NCBI GenBank assembly: GCA_964492335.1
Contig: CAZBJX010000005.1
Location: forward strand, 1-64,000
Direction of reading: 5' to 3'
Length of the DNA stretch: 64,000 bases
Source: JAFGCL01 sp964492335
GTDB lineage: Bacteria; Chloroflexota; Dehalococcoidia; UBA2247; RBG-13-53-26
Shown here: piece after piece, positions 23,842 through 32,561 of the stretch
Layout: every line of letters begins with the position of its first letter
How positions within the stretch are numbered: position 1 is the stretch's first letter
The notes under the pieces: model-generated
Told to the model about the DNA's origin: nothing
Database searches by the model: none
What the model saw: only the letters and a program-made list of their open reading frames with translations
Position numbers and translations under genes: made by a program

Positions 23842-26295
23842 ATGTTGAGGAGTCTGGTCGGAGATTACGCCCGGGGGCTGCGGTTGCTGCTGATGGCGCT
23901 GGTGATCGCCACCGGCGTCCTGTTCGGGGGGGGCCTGCTGCCGACGACGGCAGCCGGCGCCGCGGAGACCGCCCATACCGCAGTTTCACTGGAGTCAGGC
24001 TATTTCCACACGCTTCTGGTCACCAACGCCGGGACCCTGTGGGCCTGGGGCGACAACAGCCGGGGGCAGCTCGGGCTGGGAGATAAGGGCAAGAAGCTGA
24101 GCCCGGTGCAGGTGGGGACGGCCACCAACTGGAAGTCGGTGTCGGCTGGCTGGTACCACTCCCTGGGCGTGCAGGCGGATGGAACGCTGTGGGCCTGGGG
24201 CGACAACAGCAACGGGCAGCTGGGGCTGGCCGACAAGGGCAGGAAGTCGAGCCCGACGCAGGTCGGCACGGGCACCAACTGGGTAGCGGTGGCGGCGGGG
24301 CAGTACCATTCCCTGGGGCTGCAGGCGGACGGGACCGTCTGGTCCTGGGGAAGCAATGATGAAGGCCAGCTGGGCCGGGGCGGCGGCTCCTCGGTGATGC
24401 AGGTGGGGGCGGCCTCGGACTGGGCGGCGATCGCCGCCGGCGACCGCCACTGCGTGGCGGTGCGCACGGACGGGACGCTTTGGGCCTGGGGATGGAACGA
24501 GGCCTACCAGCTGGGAGTGGGGGACTTGAACCGGAGGAGCGCTCCGGTGCAGGTGGGGACGGCCACCAACTGGGCATCGGTGGGGGCTGAGTTCCGCTAC
24601 TCGATGGGCATCCGTCGGGATGGCACCCTGTGGGCCTGGGGATGGAACACGCAGGCCCAGCTGGGCGTGGGCGATGACGTTGACAAGCCCGTACCCACCC
24701 GCGTGGGCACGGCCAGCAACTGGAGCGGGGTGTACCCGGGCCGAGTCCACTGTCACGGGATACAGTCGGACGGCAGCCTGTGGGGGTGGGGCACCAATTT
24801 CGACGGCGAGCTGGGCCTGGGCGACCTGATTCAGAGGCCCGTCCCCAGCCGGCTGGGGACCTACGCCTGGGTGGTGGCCTCCTGCGGTGACGCCTTCTCC
24901 GCGGGCGTGCGGGCGGACGGCACCGTCTGGGGTTGGGGCCGCAATGAGTCCGGGCAGCTGGGCACGGGGGACAGGGCGGCGGCCTACCGGCCGGCGCAGT
25001 GCGACATGCCGGCCATGGACTGGCCGGCCACCGTGGGCACGGTGGCGGCCACGCGCGAGCTGGGGACCATGGCCACGCTCAACGGCTACCTCTACAGCCT
25101 GGGGATCGGCTCCACCCCGGCCATGGTGTCCTTCGAGTGGGGGAGAACGACCTCCTACGGCCAGACCACACCGGCCAGGGAGATGACCGCCACCGGGGCC
25201 TACAGCGCCGGCCTCAGCGGCCTGGAGCCGGAGACCCGGTACCATTTCCGGGCCAGGGTGGAAGACGAGACCGGGGTGAGCTACGGCGGCGACCTGAGCT
25301 TCAAGACCACCACCGCCCCCCCGACGGCCCCGGATGTGGACACGGCGGACGCCACCAATGTCAGCGGATCGACGGCCCGGATCAACGGCGTGGTGAAGAA
25401 GCTGGGCACCGCCGAGAGAATCAGCGTGTGGTTCGAGTACGGTACCGAGCAGGGCGTCTACACCTGGCAGACCGACAACGACACCATGGGCCGGACCGGC
25501 GCCTTCTACGCCAGCCTCACGGGGCTGTCTTCGGGCACCACCTACTACTTCCGGGCCAGGGGACACGGCGACGGGGAGGACTACGGGGGCGAGTTCGCCT
25601 TCACTACTGAGGGGACGCCAACGCGGCCGCCGAAGGTGGAGACGGCCCCTGCCGACCAGCTGACCACCCGGACGGGGCGCCTTCATGGCAATGTGGCCGA
25701 GATGGGCACGGCCAGCAACGTGACGGTCCTCTTCGAGTGGGGGGAATCCCCTGGCCAGTACACGGCCCAGACCACCGCCGCCGGGAGGACGGCGGGCGGC
25801 GGCTTCCACTGCGACCTGGACGGGCTCTCCCCCGGGCGGACGTACTACTACCGGGCCCTGGCGGTGGGCGACGGGACGGGCTATGGCGTGGAGGTGCAGT
25901 TCACCGTGCCGACGGTGGTCCCGGAGCCGGCCTCGGTGAGCCCGGGGGGCGTGAGCCTCGGCGTGACGGCCACCGTCACCATTACCGGTGACGCCTTCAC
26001 CAACTGCATCGGGCTGGACCTGGGCCCGGGGATCACCGTCGAGGACTTCGCCGTGGTCAGCGCCAACAAGATAACGGCGCGCATCACGGTGGCCAGCGGC
26101 ATCCCGCTGGGGGCCAGGAACGTCACGGTGAACACCTCCGACGGGTCGTACACCCTGCCCGGCGGTTTCGTGGTCCGGGGCGAGCCCCGGGGCGGCCTGC
26201 CCGCCTGGGGCTGGCTGGCCATCGCGGCGGGCGGCATCGCCGTCTGCGGCGGCGCGCTGTACCTGCTGCTGAGGCGCCGCAGCGCAGCCCGCTAG
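23842..26295 (+). CDS. Secreted/anchored RCC1-propeller, fibronectin-like and IPT-domain protein
   Basis: 817 aa from ATG 23842 (ribosome site GGGAGG; an open extension upstream is not used). Signal sequence at 10-42. Seven RCC1-type repeats follow, each with a WAWGDNSxGQLG-like core (WAWG, WSWG or WGWG followed by xNxxxQLG), enough for a complete seven-bladed propeller (about 50-390). Three fibronectin-III-like repeats (about 410-690) share the pattern FEYG...ETRYHFRA/GTTYYFRA. An IPT/TIG domain (about 700-785) and a C-terminal membrane span with RRRSAAR end the protein. It is displayed outside the membrane, probably as an adhesin or binding protein. The ligand is unknown. Confidence 0.85.
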   Translation: MLRSLVGDYARGLRLLLMALVIATGVLFGGGLLPTTAAGAAETAHTAVSLESGYFHTLLVTNAGTLWAWGDNSRGQLGLGDKGKKLSPVQVGTATNWKSVSAGWYHSLGVQADGTLWAWGDNSNGQLGLADKGRKSSPTQVGTGTNWVAVAAGQYHSLGLQADGTVWSWGSNDEGQLGRGGGSSVMQVGAASDWAAIAAGDRHCVAVRTDGTLWAWGWNEAYQLGVGDLNRRSAPVQVGTATNWASVGAEFRYSMGIRRDGTLWAWGWNTQAQLGVGDDVDKPVPTRVGTASNWSGVYPGRVHCHGIQSDGSLWGWGTNFDGELGLGDLIQRPVPSRLGTYAWVVASCGDAFSAGVRADGTVWGWGRNESGQLGTGDRAAAYRPAQCDMPAMDWPATVGTVAATRELGTMATLNGYLYSLGIGSTPAMVSFEWGRTTSYGQTTPAREMTATGAYSAGLSGLEPETRYHFRARVEDETGVSYGGDLSFKTTTAPPTAPDVDTADATNVSGSTARINGVVKKLGTAERISVWFEYGTEQGVYTWQTDNDTMGRTGAFYASLTGLSSGTTYYFRARGHGDGEDYGGEFAFTTEGTPTRPPKVETAPADQLTTRTGRLHGNVAEMGTASNVTVLFEWGESPGQYTAQTTAAGRTAGGGFHCDLDGLSPGRTYYYRALAVGDGTGYGVEVQFTVPTVVPEPASVSPGGVSLGVTATVTITGDAFTNCIGLDLGPGITVEDFAVVSANKITARITVASGIPLGARNVTVNTSDGSYTLPGGFVVRGEPRGGLPAWGWLAIAAGGIAVCGGALYLLLRRRSAAR

Positions 26296-26319
26296 CGCCA
26301 GCAGGGGGCCCCCGGCGGG

Positions 26320-27375
26320 CTAGTGGCGCATCGTTTCCTGTGCCTGGTTGCTGGACGGGGACCACTGCCATACGTTGCGGCCCAGCGCCTTGGCCCGGTA
26401 CATGGCCATGTCGGCATGCTCAATGAGGGACTCGGCGGTGGTGCCGTGCTCCGGGTACACCCCGACCCCGATGCTGGCGGTGACGGACAGCCGCTGCCCC
26501 CGCACCACGAACGGCTCCTGGAAGGCCGCCGCCACCTTGTTGGCTACCACGGCCACATCACCGAGATCGTTGGTGCCGGGCAGCAGGACCATGAACTCGT
26601 CTCCGCCTATGCGGCTGACGGTGTCGCTGCTGCGCAGGAGGTCTCGGAGGCGGTCCCCTACCGCCCGCAGCAATTGGTCGCCGACGGGATGGCCGAAGGT
26701 GTCGTTGACCCCCTTGAAGCGGTCCAGGTCCACCATCATCAGCGCCAGCCCGTCCTTGTTGCGGGCCGCCGACAGGACGGCCATGGACAGGCGGTCCTTG
26801 AAGAGGACACGGTTGGGCAGGCCGGTGACCTGGTCGAAGAAGGCCAGCTGCTTGATGGTGGCCTCGTTCTCCTTGCGCTGGGTGATGTTGCGGGTCACCC
26901 CCAGTATCTCCATGGGCCGGCCCGCCTCGTCCCGCAGGAAGGATATCTTGACCTCGACCCACACCGTCGATCCGTCGTCACAGTACTCCTCCAGCTCGAG
27001 CGTGCGCGGGCCGGGGCGGTTTCTGCTCTCCCCGATCTCCAGCGACATCTCCGCCTCCAGGGCTTCGACCAGCGCGCGGTAGGAGGCAGGTGTGAGCGTC
27101 TCCTGCAGAGTCTTGGCCATGGCCTGCTCGGCGGTGTAGCCCCGCAACTGCGCCACGGAGGGGCTGTAGTAGGTGAAGGTCAGGGCCAGGTCCATGGCCC
27201 AGATGACGTCGGAGACGTTGTCGGCCAGGGAGCGGTAGCGCGTCTCGCTCCTGCGCAGGTCCTCCCAGGAGTTCTCCAGGTGCTGCAGTTCGGCTATGCG
27301 CTGACGCGTTTCCGCGAGTTCCTTCAGAAGCTGTTCTCTGGTCTTGGATTCGTCGTCCACTTGATGTACCCCCAT
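26320..27375 (-). CDS. PAS-domain diguanylate cyclase
   Basis: 351 aa from ATG 27375. A short coiled coil (KTREQLLKELAETRQRIAELQ) is followed by a PAS domain (about 40-165, YRSLADNVSDVIWAMD...YTAEQA, then a PAC-like VTRNITQRKENE) and a GGDEF domain. The active site is GGDEF in RIGGDEFMVLLPG, and RSSD lies five residues before it, the RxxD inhibitory site for c-di-GMP. It thus makes c-di-GMP in response to a signal sensed by PAS and is feedback inhibited. It is soluble; no EAL domain. It lies divergent to the PAC2 gene. Confidence 0.95.
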   Translation of the reverse strand: MGVHQVDDESKTREQLLKELAETRQRIAELQHLENSWEDLRRSETRYRSLADNVSDVIWAMDLALTFTYYSPSVAQLRGYTAEQAMAKTLQETLTPASYRALVEALEAEMSLEIGESRNRPGPRTLELEEYCDDGSTVWVEVKISFLRDEAGRPMEILGVTRNITQRKENEATIKQLAFFDQVTGLPNRVLFKDRLSMAVLSAARNKDGLALMMVDLDRFKGVNDTFGHPVGDQLLRAVGDRLRDLLRSSDTVSRIGGDEFMVLLPGTNDLGDVAVVANKVAAAFQEPFVVRGQRLSVTASIGVGVYPEHGTTAESLIEHADMAMYRAKALGRNVWQWSPSSNQAQETMRH

Positions 27376-27451
27376 CAAGTAATGATACCACCACCTGTCT
27401 CCCCCGCATCCCCCGAAGGGCGTGCCCGCCTCTGCTGCCGGTCCCGCATTG

Positions 27452-27480
27452 TTGTCTTGTCCGGTCGCGGCTGCTATGAT
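27452..27480 (+). promoter_or_regulatory. Promoter of PAC2-ACAD-ETF operon
   Basis: TTGTCT at 27452-27457, 17-nt spacer, TATGAT at 27475-27480; the first gene starts 39 nt later. Confidence 0.5.
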
Positions 27481-27519
27481 GTTCACCACATATCTTCCGT
27501 GCATGGGGGCCTTGCGGTG

Positions 27520-28323
27520 ATGAAGAAGTCCGACGGCGAGCAGGTCATAGTCAGCAAAGAGCCCAAGCTCAACAGCCCCTGCCTGGTGGCGGCCTGGCCC
27601 GGTGTGGCCAACGTGGCCCTGGAGGCGACGACCTACCTGAAGGATAAGCTGGAGGCGGAGGAGTTCGCCCGGATCCAGGCGCCGTCCTTCTTCGAGGTCA
27701 CCGGCGTGTATGTGGAGAAGAACCTCATCCAGCCGCCGCGCCTGCCCGAGAACAAGCTCTACTTCTGGAAGAGGAAGGGCAAGGGCAAGGGCAGCGACCT
27801 CGTCATCTTCCTGGCGGAGGCGCAGCCCTCCAGCATGAGCCGGGAGTTCGCCGACATCCTCCTGGACCTTGTGCAGGGGCTGGGGGTGAAGACCGTCTAC
27901 ACGTGCGCCGCCGCGCTCATACCGCATTTCCCGGAGGAGCCGAGGGTGTGGGCCGCGGCCACGGACACGGGGCTTCTGGAAGAGACCGAGAAGCAGGGGC
28001 TGGTGCTGAAGGGGGATTTCTTCATCGCCGGGATGAACGGCCTGCTGCTGTCCATGGCCAGGGAGCGGGACATGAAAGGGATCTGTCTGCTGGGCGAGAC
28101 CCCCCGTTACCTCAGCGAGATGAGGAACCCGACGGCGTCCCAGGCGGTGCTGAGGGTGCTCACCAGGGCCTTGAACGTCGAGATCGACATGGCGGAGATG
28201 GACAGCCTGGCGGCGCAGTCGCGGCAGCAGATCGAGGAGCTGGTCAAGGAGAGCCGTCGCCAGTTCATCAGTGATTTCACGGTGCCCCTGTGGGAGCGCC
28301 CGCAGGAGGAGGACCAGGAGTAG
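27520..28323 (+). CDS. PAC2-family protein
   Basis: 267 aa; start ATG 27520 (GTG 27517 directly before it is possible). PAC2 landmarks: PCLVAAWPGVANVALEATTYLKDKL at the N-terminus, DLVIFLAEAQPS, GVKTVYTCAAALIPH, and GDFFIAGMNGLLLSMARERDMKGICLLGETPRY. PAC2 is the fold of eukaryotic proteasome-assembly chaperones; archaeal and bacterial homologues have no settled function. The C-terminus is a helix rich in Gln/Glu. It heads an operon with acyl-CoA dehydrogenase and ETF. A paralogue is at 61.6 kb. Confidence 0.88.
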   Translation: MKKSDGEQVIVSKEPKLNSPCLVAAWPGVANVALEATTYLKDKLEAEEFARIQAPSFFEVTGVYVEKNLIQPPRLPENKLYFWKRKGKGKGSDLVIFLAEAQPSSMSREFADILLDLVQGLGVKTVYTCAAALIPHFPEEPRVWAAATDTGLLEETEKQGLVLKGDFFIAGMNGLLLSMARERDMKGICLLGETPRYLSEMRNPTASQAVLRVLTRALNVEIDMAEMDSLAAQSRQQIEELVKESRRQFISDFTVPLWERPQEEDQE

Positions 28324-28350
28324 AGCGGCCCCGGGGAAAGGAGAACGCGT

Positions 28351-29508
28351 TTGGACTACTTCTTGAATGATCAGCAGCAGATGCTGAAGGGCCTGGCCCG
28401 TCAGATCGCCGAGCAGCGGATACTGCCGGTGCGGGCCGAGCTCGACGAGAAGGAGGAGTTCCCCTGGGACCTCATCAGGGAGATGGCCGCCAGCGACCTC
28501 CTGAGGGTGTTCATACCCGAGGAGTACGACGGGATGGGGGGCGGGTGCTTTGACCTGTGCCTGGTGATAGAGGAGCTGTCCCGGGTATGCGGAGGGGTGG
28601 CCATCAGCTACGCGGCCAATGCCCTGGGCGTCCTGCCCCTGATACTCTATGGCACCGATGCCCAGAAGAAGAAGTACCTGCCGGAGGTGGCCAGCGGCGC
28701 CAGGCTGGCGGCCTTCGCGGTGACCGAGGCCACGGCCGGGAGCGATGCCGGGGCCATCAGGACCTCGGCCCGGAGGGATGGGGACGACTACGTGATCAAC
28801 GGCTCCAAGCTGTTCATCACCAACGGCGGCGAGGCGGAGATCTACACCGTGGTGGTGATGACGGACCCGGCCAAGGGCAGCCGCGGCGCCAGCGCCCTGG
28901 TGGTGGAGAAGGGCACCCCGGGCTTCTCCTTCGGGAAGAAGGAGAAGAAGATGGGCATCCGCTCGTCGGCCACCCGGGAGCTGGTCTTCCGGGACTGCCG
29001 CGTCCCGGCGGAGAACCTGATCAGCCGTGAGGGCATGGGGTTCATCGTAGCTATGAGGACCCTGGACCGCTCCCGGCCGGGCGTCGGGGCCCAGGCACTG
29101 GGCATTGCCCAGGGCGCGCTGGAGGCGGCGGCGGAGTACGCGCAGCAGCGGGTGCAGTTCGGGCACCCCGTCTCGACCATCCAGGCGGTGCAGCACATGC
29201 TGGCCGACATGGCCACCCAGCTGGAGGCCGCCCGGGCGCTGGTCTACGCCGCGGCCAGGACCATCGACGCCGGGGCCAGGAACTTCTCGGAGGAGGCGGC
29301 CATGGCCAAGCTCTTCGCCTCCGACATGGCCATGAAAGTCACCACGGACGCGGTGCAGGTGCTGGCCGGGGCGGGCTACATGCGGGACTACCCGGTGGAG
29401 AAGATGATGCGCGATGCCAAGATCACCCAGATCTACGAAGGGACCAACCAGGTCATACGCAACGCCATAGCCCTGGAGGTGCTCAAGCGGAAGGCGAAGC
29501 AGCCGTGA
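28351..29508 (+). CDS. Acyl-CoA dehydrogenase
   Basis: 385 aa, TTG start with GGAAAGGAG upstream. Standard motifs: FAVTEATAGSDAG (FAD/substrate), VINGSKLFITNGGEA, GIRSSATREL, and QIYEGTNQVIRN, where the Glu of YEGT is the catalytic base. It forms the alpha-beta double bond of an acyl-CoA and passes electrons to ETF, whose two subunits are encoded directly downstream (GTGA overlap with etfB). It is similar to short/medium-chain and branched-chain members; chain length cannot be judged. Confidence 0.95.
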   Translation: MDYFLNDQQQMLKGLARQIAEQRILPVRAELDEKEEFPWDLIREMAASDLLRVFIPEEYDGMGGGCFDLCLVIEELSRVCGGVAISYAANALGVLPLILYGTDAQKKKYLPEVASGARLAAFAVTEATAGSDAGAIRTSARRDGDDYVINGSKLFITNGGEAEIYTVVVMTDPAKGSRGASALVVEKGTPGFSFGKKEKKMGIRSSATRELVFRDCRVPAENLISREGMGFIVAMRTLDRSRPGVGAQALGIAQGALEAAAEYAQQRVQFGHPVSTIQAVQHMLADMATQLEAARALVYAAARTIDAGARNFSEEAAMAKLFASDMAMKVTTDAVQVLAGAGYMRDYPVEKMMRDAKITQIYEGTNQVIRNAIALEVLKRKAKQP

Positions 29509-30290
29509 ATGTCATTGTGTGCCTCAAGCAGGTCCCGGCCAGGATAAAGATCGAGATCGACCCGGCGACCGGCGCTCTGTTGAGCGGCGGGGTGGACCGG
29601 GCCATCAACCCGCCCGACCTCTATGCCCTGGAGGAAGGGGTGCGCATCAAGGAGGCGACGAAGGGGAAGCTGACCGTGTTGAGCGTGGGGCCGGCCGGGG
29701 CGGACGAGTCCCTGAAGGAGTCCATCGGCTACGGCGCTGACGAGGGGATACTGCTCAGCGATGCGGCCTTCGAGGGTTCCGACACCTGGGCCACCGCCCG
29801 CATACTGGCCGCTGCCATCGGCAGGATCGGCCGGTTCGACCTGGTCATCTGCGGCAAGCAGTCCATCGATGGTGAGACCGGCCAGGTGGCGGCCATGCTG
29901 GCCGAGGCCCTGGGCGCTCCCTTCGTGCCCCTGGTCAACAAGATCGAGGAGCTGGGCGAGGCCTCGGTGAAGGTGATGCGGATGTCGGACGAGGGGCACC
30001 AGGTGATCGAGATGGTGCTGCCGGGCGTCATCACGGTGGTGAAGGAGATCAACACGCCGCGCATCCCGTCGCTGCGGGGGCTGATGGCGGCCAAGAAGGC
30101 GGCCATACCCGTGTGGAACGCGCAGGCGCTGGGCATCGAACCGGCGCTGGTCGGCCGGGGCGGCTCGCCGAGCCGGGTGGAGAAGGTCTTCTTCCCGCAG
30201 AGGCCGGGGAAGAGCGAGGTCCTGCAGGGGGACCCGGAGGACCTCGCCGGGCAGCTGGTGGACAGGCTGCGGCAGGCCGGAGCTATCTAG
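29505..30290 (+). CDS. etfB: Electron transfer flavoprotein beta subunit
   Basis: 261 aa, GTG start overlapping the dehydrogenase stop by 4 nt. Motifs: VIVCLKQVP at the start, NPPDLYALEEGVRIKE, and the AMP-binding DLVICGKQSIDGETGQVAAMLAEALG in parts. With EtfA it carries electrons from acyl-CoA dehydrogenases to the quinone pool or other acceptors. It lies 13 nt before etfA. Confidence 0.96.
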   Translation: MNVIVCLKQVPARIKIEIDPATGALLSGGVDRAINPPDLYALEEGVRIKEATKGKLTVLSVGPAGADESLKESIGYGADEGILLSDAAFEGSDTWATARILAAAIGRIGRFDLVICGKQSIDGETGQVAAMLAEALGAPFVPLVNKIEELGEASVKVMRMSDEGHQVIEMVLPGVITVVKEINTPRIPSLRGLMAAKKAAIPVWNAQALGIEPALVGRGGSPSRVEKVFFPQRPGKSEVLQGDPEDLAGQLVDRLRQAGAI

Positions 30291-30303
30291 GGAGCGTTGG
30301 AGC

Positions 30304-31311
30304 ATGTCTGGGGAAAGCATTGCAGCGGGCGATATCTGGGTAGTCACCGAGCAACGGGACGGCCATACCAGGGCGGCGTCCCTGGCCCTGCTGGGCCAGG
30401 CGCGGAAGCTGGCGGACTCGTGCCGGGGCAGGGTGGCCGCCGTGTGCCTTGACGACGCGGTCAAGGACGCCGATGGACTGGCCGCCTTCGGCGCCGACCG
30501 GGTCTATGTGGTGGGAGGCCCCCCGCCGGACGGATGGAATGATGATGCCCGGGTGAAGGAGCTGGTGGACCTGGCCCGCCGCGACCCGCCGGGGGCCATT
30601 CTGGCCACCTCGGGAGCGCTGGGCTCCTCGGTCATGCCCAGGGTGGCCATGGCGCTGGAGACCAGCGTGGCCGCCAACTGCGTGGGCGTCGATTTCGATC
30701 CCGGGAGCGGACGGCTGGTGCACACCCGCCCCGCCTTCGGGGGCAGCCTGATGGCCAACGTGGTCTTCCCCGGCCGCCGGCCGCAGGTGGCCACGGTCAG
30801 GCCCCATGCGTACAGGAAGGGCCAGCCGGACGCGTCGCGCCAGGCCGAGATGGTCCGGGTGGACTTTGACAGAGCGGCGGTTACCTCCCGGAGCCGGCTG
30901 CTGAGCGTGGTTCGGGACCTGGCGGGCAAGGTCCGGCTGGATGAGGCCGAGGCGATCGTGTGCGGCGGCCGGGGCCTGGGCAAGGCGGAGAATTTCCAGA
31001 TGCTGGCCGAGCTGGCGGAGGTGCTGGGGGCGGCCCTGGGCACCTCGCGACCCCCGGTGGACGATGGCTGGGTCCCCTACTCACAGCAGGTGGGCCAGAC
31101 CGGCAGGACGGTCTCGCCGCGGCTGTACATCGCCTGCGGCGTGGCCGGGGCCCCGCAGCACCTGGCGGGGATGCAGACCTCGGAGATCATCGTGGCCATC
31201 AACGAGGACCCCGGCGCCCCTATATTCGAGGTGGCCACCTACGGGCTGGTGGGGGACCTGTTCAAGATCGTGCCGGCCCTGACCAGGAAGCTGCGCGAAG
31301 CCCGGGGATAG
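30304..31311 (+). CDS. etfA: Electron transfer flavoprotein alpha subunit
   Basis: 335 aa. The C-terminal FAD domain has GGRGLGKAENFQML, the SRPPVDDGWVPYSQQVGQTGRTV segment in parts, and IACGVAGAPQHLAGM...AINEDPGAPIFEVATYGLVGD. The N-terminal domain is diverged but complete. It works with EtfB and probably serves the several acyl-CoA dehydrogenases of this window. No ETF-quinone oxidoreductase is present. Confidence 0.96.
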   Translation: MSGESIAAGDIWVVTEQRDGHTRAASLALLGQARKLADSCRGRVAAVCLDDAVKDADGLAAFGADRVYVVGGPPPDGWNDDARVKELVDLARRDPPGAILATSGALGSSVMPRVAMALETSVAANCVGVDFDPGSGRLVHTRPAFGGSLMANVVFPGRRPQVATVRPHAYRKGQPDASRQAEMVRVDFDRAAVTSRSRLLSVVRDLAGKVRLDEAEAIVCGGRGLGKAENFQMLAELAEVLGAALGTSRPPVDDGWVPYSQQVGQTGRTVSPRLYIACGVAGAPQHLAGMQTSEIIVAINEDPGAPIFEVATYGLVGDLFKIVPALTRKLREARG

Positions 31312-31400
31312 CCGGCCGTGGCGCCGCGCCCGGGCTGATGGCAGAGCCGGGGGGCGCCGTGTGTCGCGGCACCCGTGGGTGGAGTACTGAGAGGCCCCGA

Positions 31401-32561
31401 TTGCACGTCTCCCGTCTGAGCCTGGCCGATTTCCGCAACTACCGCCGCCTGGAGCTGGAGCTGCCCGCCAGCGCCGTGGTGCTGCTGGGCGACAACGCCC
31501 AGGGGAAGACCAACCTGGTGGAGGCCGTCTACCTGCTGGCCACTACCAGGTCCCACCGCACGTCCAGCGACGGCGAGCTCCTCTGCTTTGATGCCCGGGG
31601 GGATGACCTGCCGGTGGCCCGCGTGGCCGCGGATGTGGAGCGGGTCCGGGGCGGCGTGCGGGTGGAGGTCCTGCTCAGGGCCGAGCCCCGATCCGGGGAG
31701 AGCGGGGGGGGTGGCCCGGCCCCGGTGCGCAAGCAGGTGCGGGTCAACGGGCTGCGGCGGCGCTCCGCGGACGTGGTGGGCCAGACCAACGTGGTGCTGT
31801 TTGCCGCGCAGGACATCGAGCTGGCAACGGGCAAGTCCGCCCTCTGCCGCCGCTACCTGGACGTGGTGAACTGCCAGATGGACCGGGACTACCTCCGGTC
31901 ACTGCAGCGCTACCAGAAGGTGCTGGTGCAGCGCAACCACCTCCTGAAGTTGCTGCAGCAGGGGCAGGCCGGGGAGGACCAGCTGGACTTCTGGGACAGG
32001 GAGCTGGTCAGCAGCGGGGCCTTCGTCATCCGGCAGCGCCGGCGGGCGGTGGAGGCCCTGCAGGGGCATGCCCGGGAGATACACCGGGATATCAGCGGGG
32101 GCGAGGAAGACCTGCGGGTGGCCTATGCGCCCAGCGTTGCCGGCGGCGGCGACCTGCCGGAGATCGAGGGCAGGTTCCGGGAGGAGCTGGAAGGGCGGAG
32201 GAGGCGGGAGACCCTGCAGGGGATGACCCTGGCGGGCCCCCACCGGGACAGCCTCGCCTTCACGGTCAACGGCATCGACGTGACCAGGTTCGGCAGCCGG
32301 GGCCAGCAGGAGACCGTGGTGCTCTCGCTGAAGATGGCGGAGGCCAGGCACCTGCTGGCGGAGACCGGTGATCACCCCATCGTGCTGCTGGACGACGTCT
32401 TCTCGGAGCTCGACCGGCGCAGAAGAGAGCACCTGCTGGGTCTGGCGGGCCTTCACCAGCAGGTGCTCATTACGGCCACCGATGCGGACTGCTTCGAGCC
32501 CGCGTTCCTGGCCGGGGCCACGCGGTTCCGGGTGAGCCGGGGCGTTATCGGGCCGGCTTAG
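31401..32561 (+). CDS. recF: DNA replication and repair protein RecF
   Basis: 386 aa if started at TTG 31401 (LHVSRLSLADFRNYRRLEL); an in-frame ATG at 31338 gives 21 more residues without family support. Walker A GDNAQGKTN near residue 33, the signature segment MTLAGPHRDSL, QQETVVLSLKMAEARHLL and the Walker B VLLDDVFSELD define RecF, an SMC-like ATPase that loads RecA at gaps. It overlaps the convergent trpB stop by 4 nt. Confidence 0.95.
   Translation: MHVSRLSLADFRNYRRLELELPASAVVLLGDNAQGKTNLVEAVYLLATTRSHRTSSDGELLCFDARGDDLPVARVAADVERVRGGVRVEVLLRAEPRSGESGGGGPAPVRKQVRVNGLRRRSADVVGQTNVVLFAAQDIELATGKSALCRRYLDVVNCQMDRDYLRSLQRYQKVLVQRNHLLKLLQQGQAGEDQLDFWDRELVSSGAFVIRQRRRAVEALQGHAREIHRDISGGEEDLRVAYAPSVAGGGDLPEIEGRFREELEGRRRRETLQGMTLAGPHRDSLAFTVNGIDVTRFGSRGQQETVVLSLKMAEARHLLAETGDHPIVLLDDVFSELDRRRREHLLGLAGLHQQVLITATDADCFEPAFLAGATRFRVSRGVIGPA

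Noticed and set aside
26323..27519. Long N-terminal extension of the PAC2 gene
   Set aside because: It lies antisense to the GGDEF gene and lacks PAC2-like or other domain signs; the ATG at 27520 directly precedes the family core.
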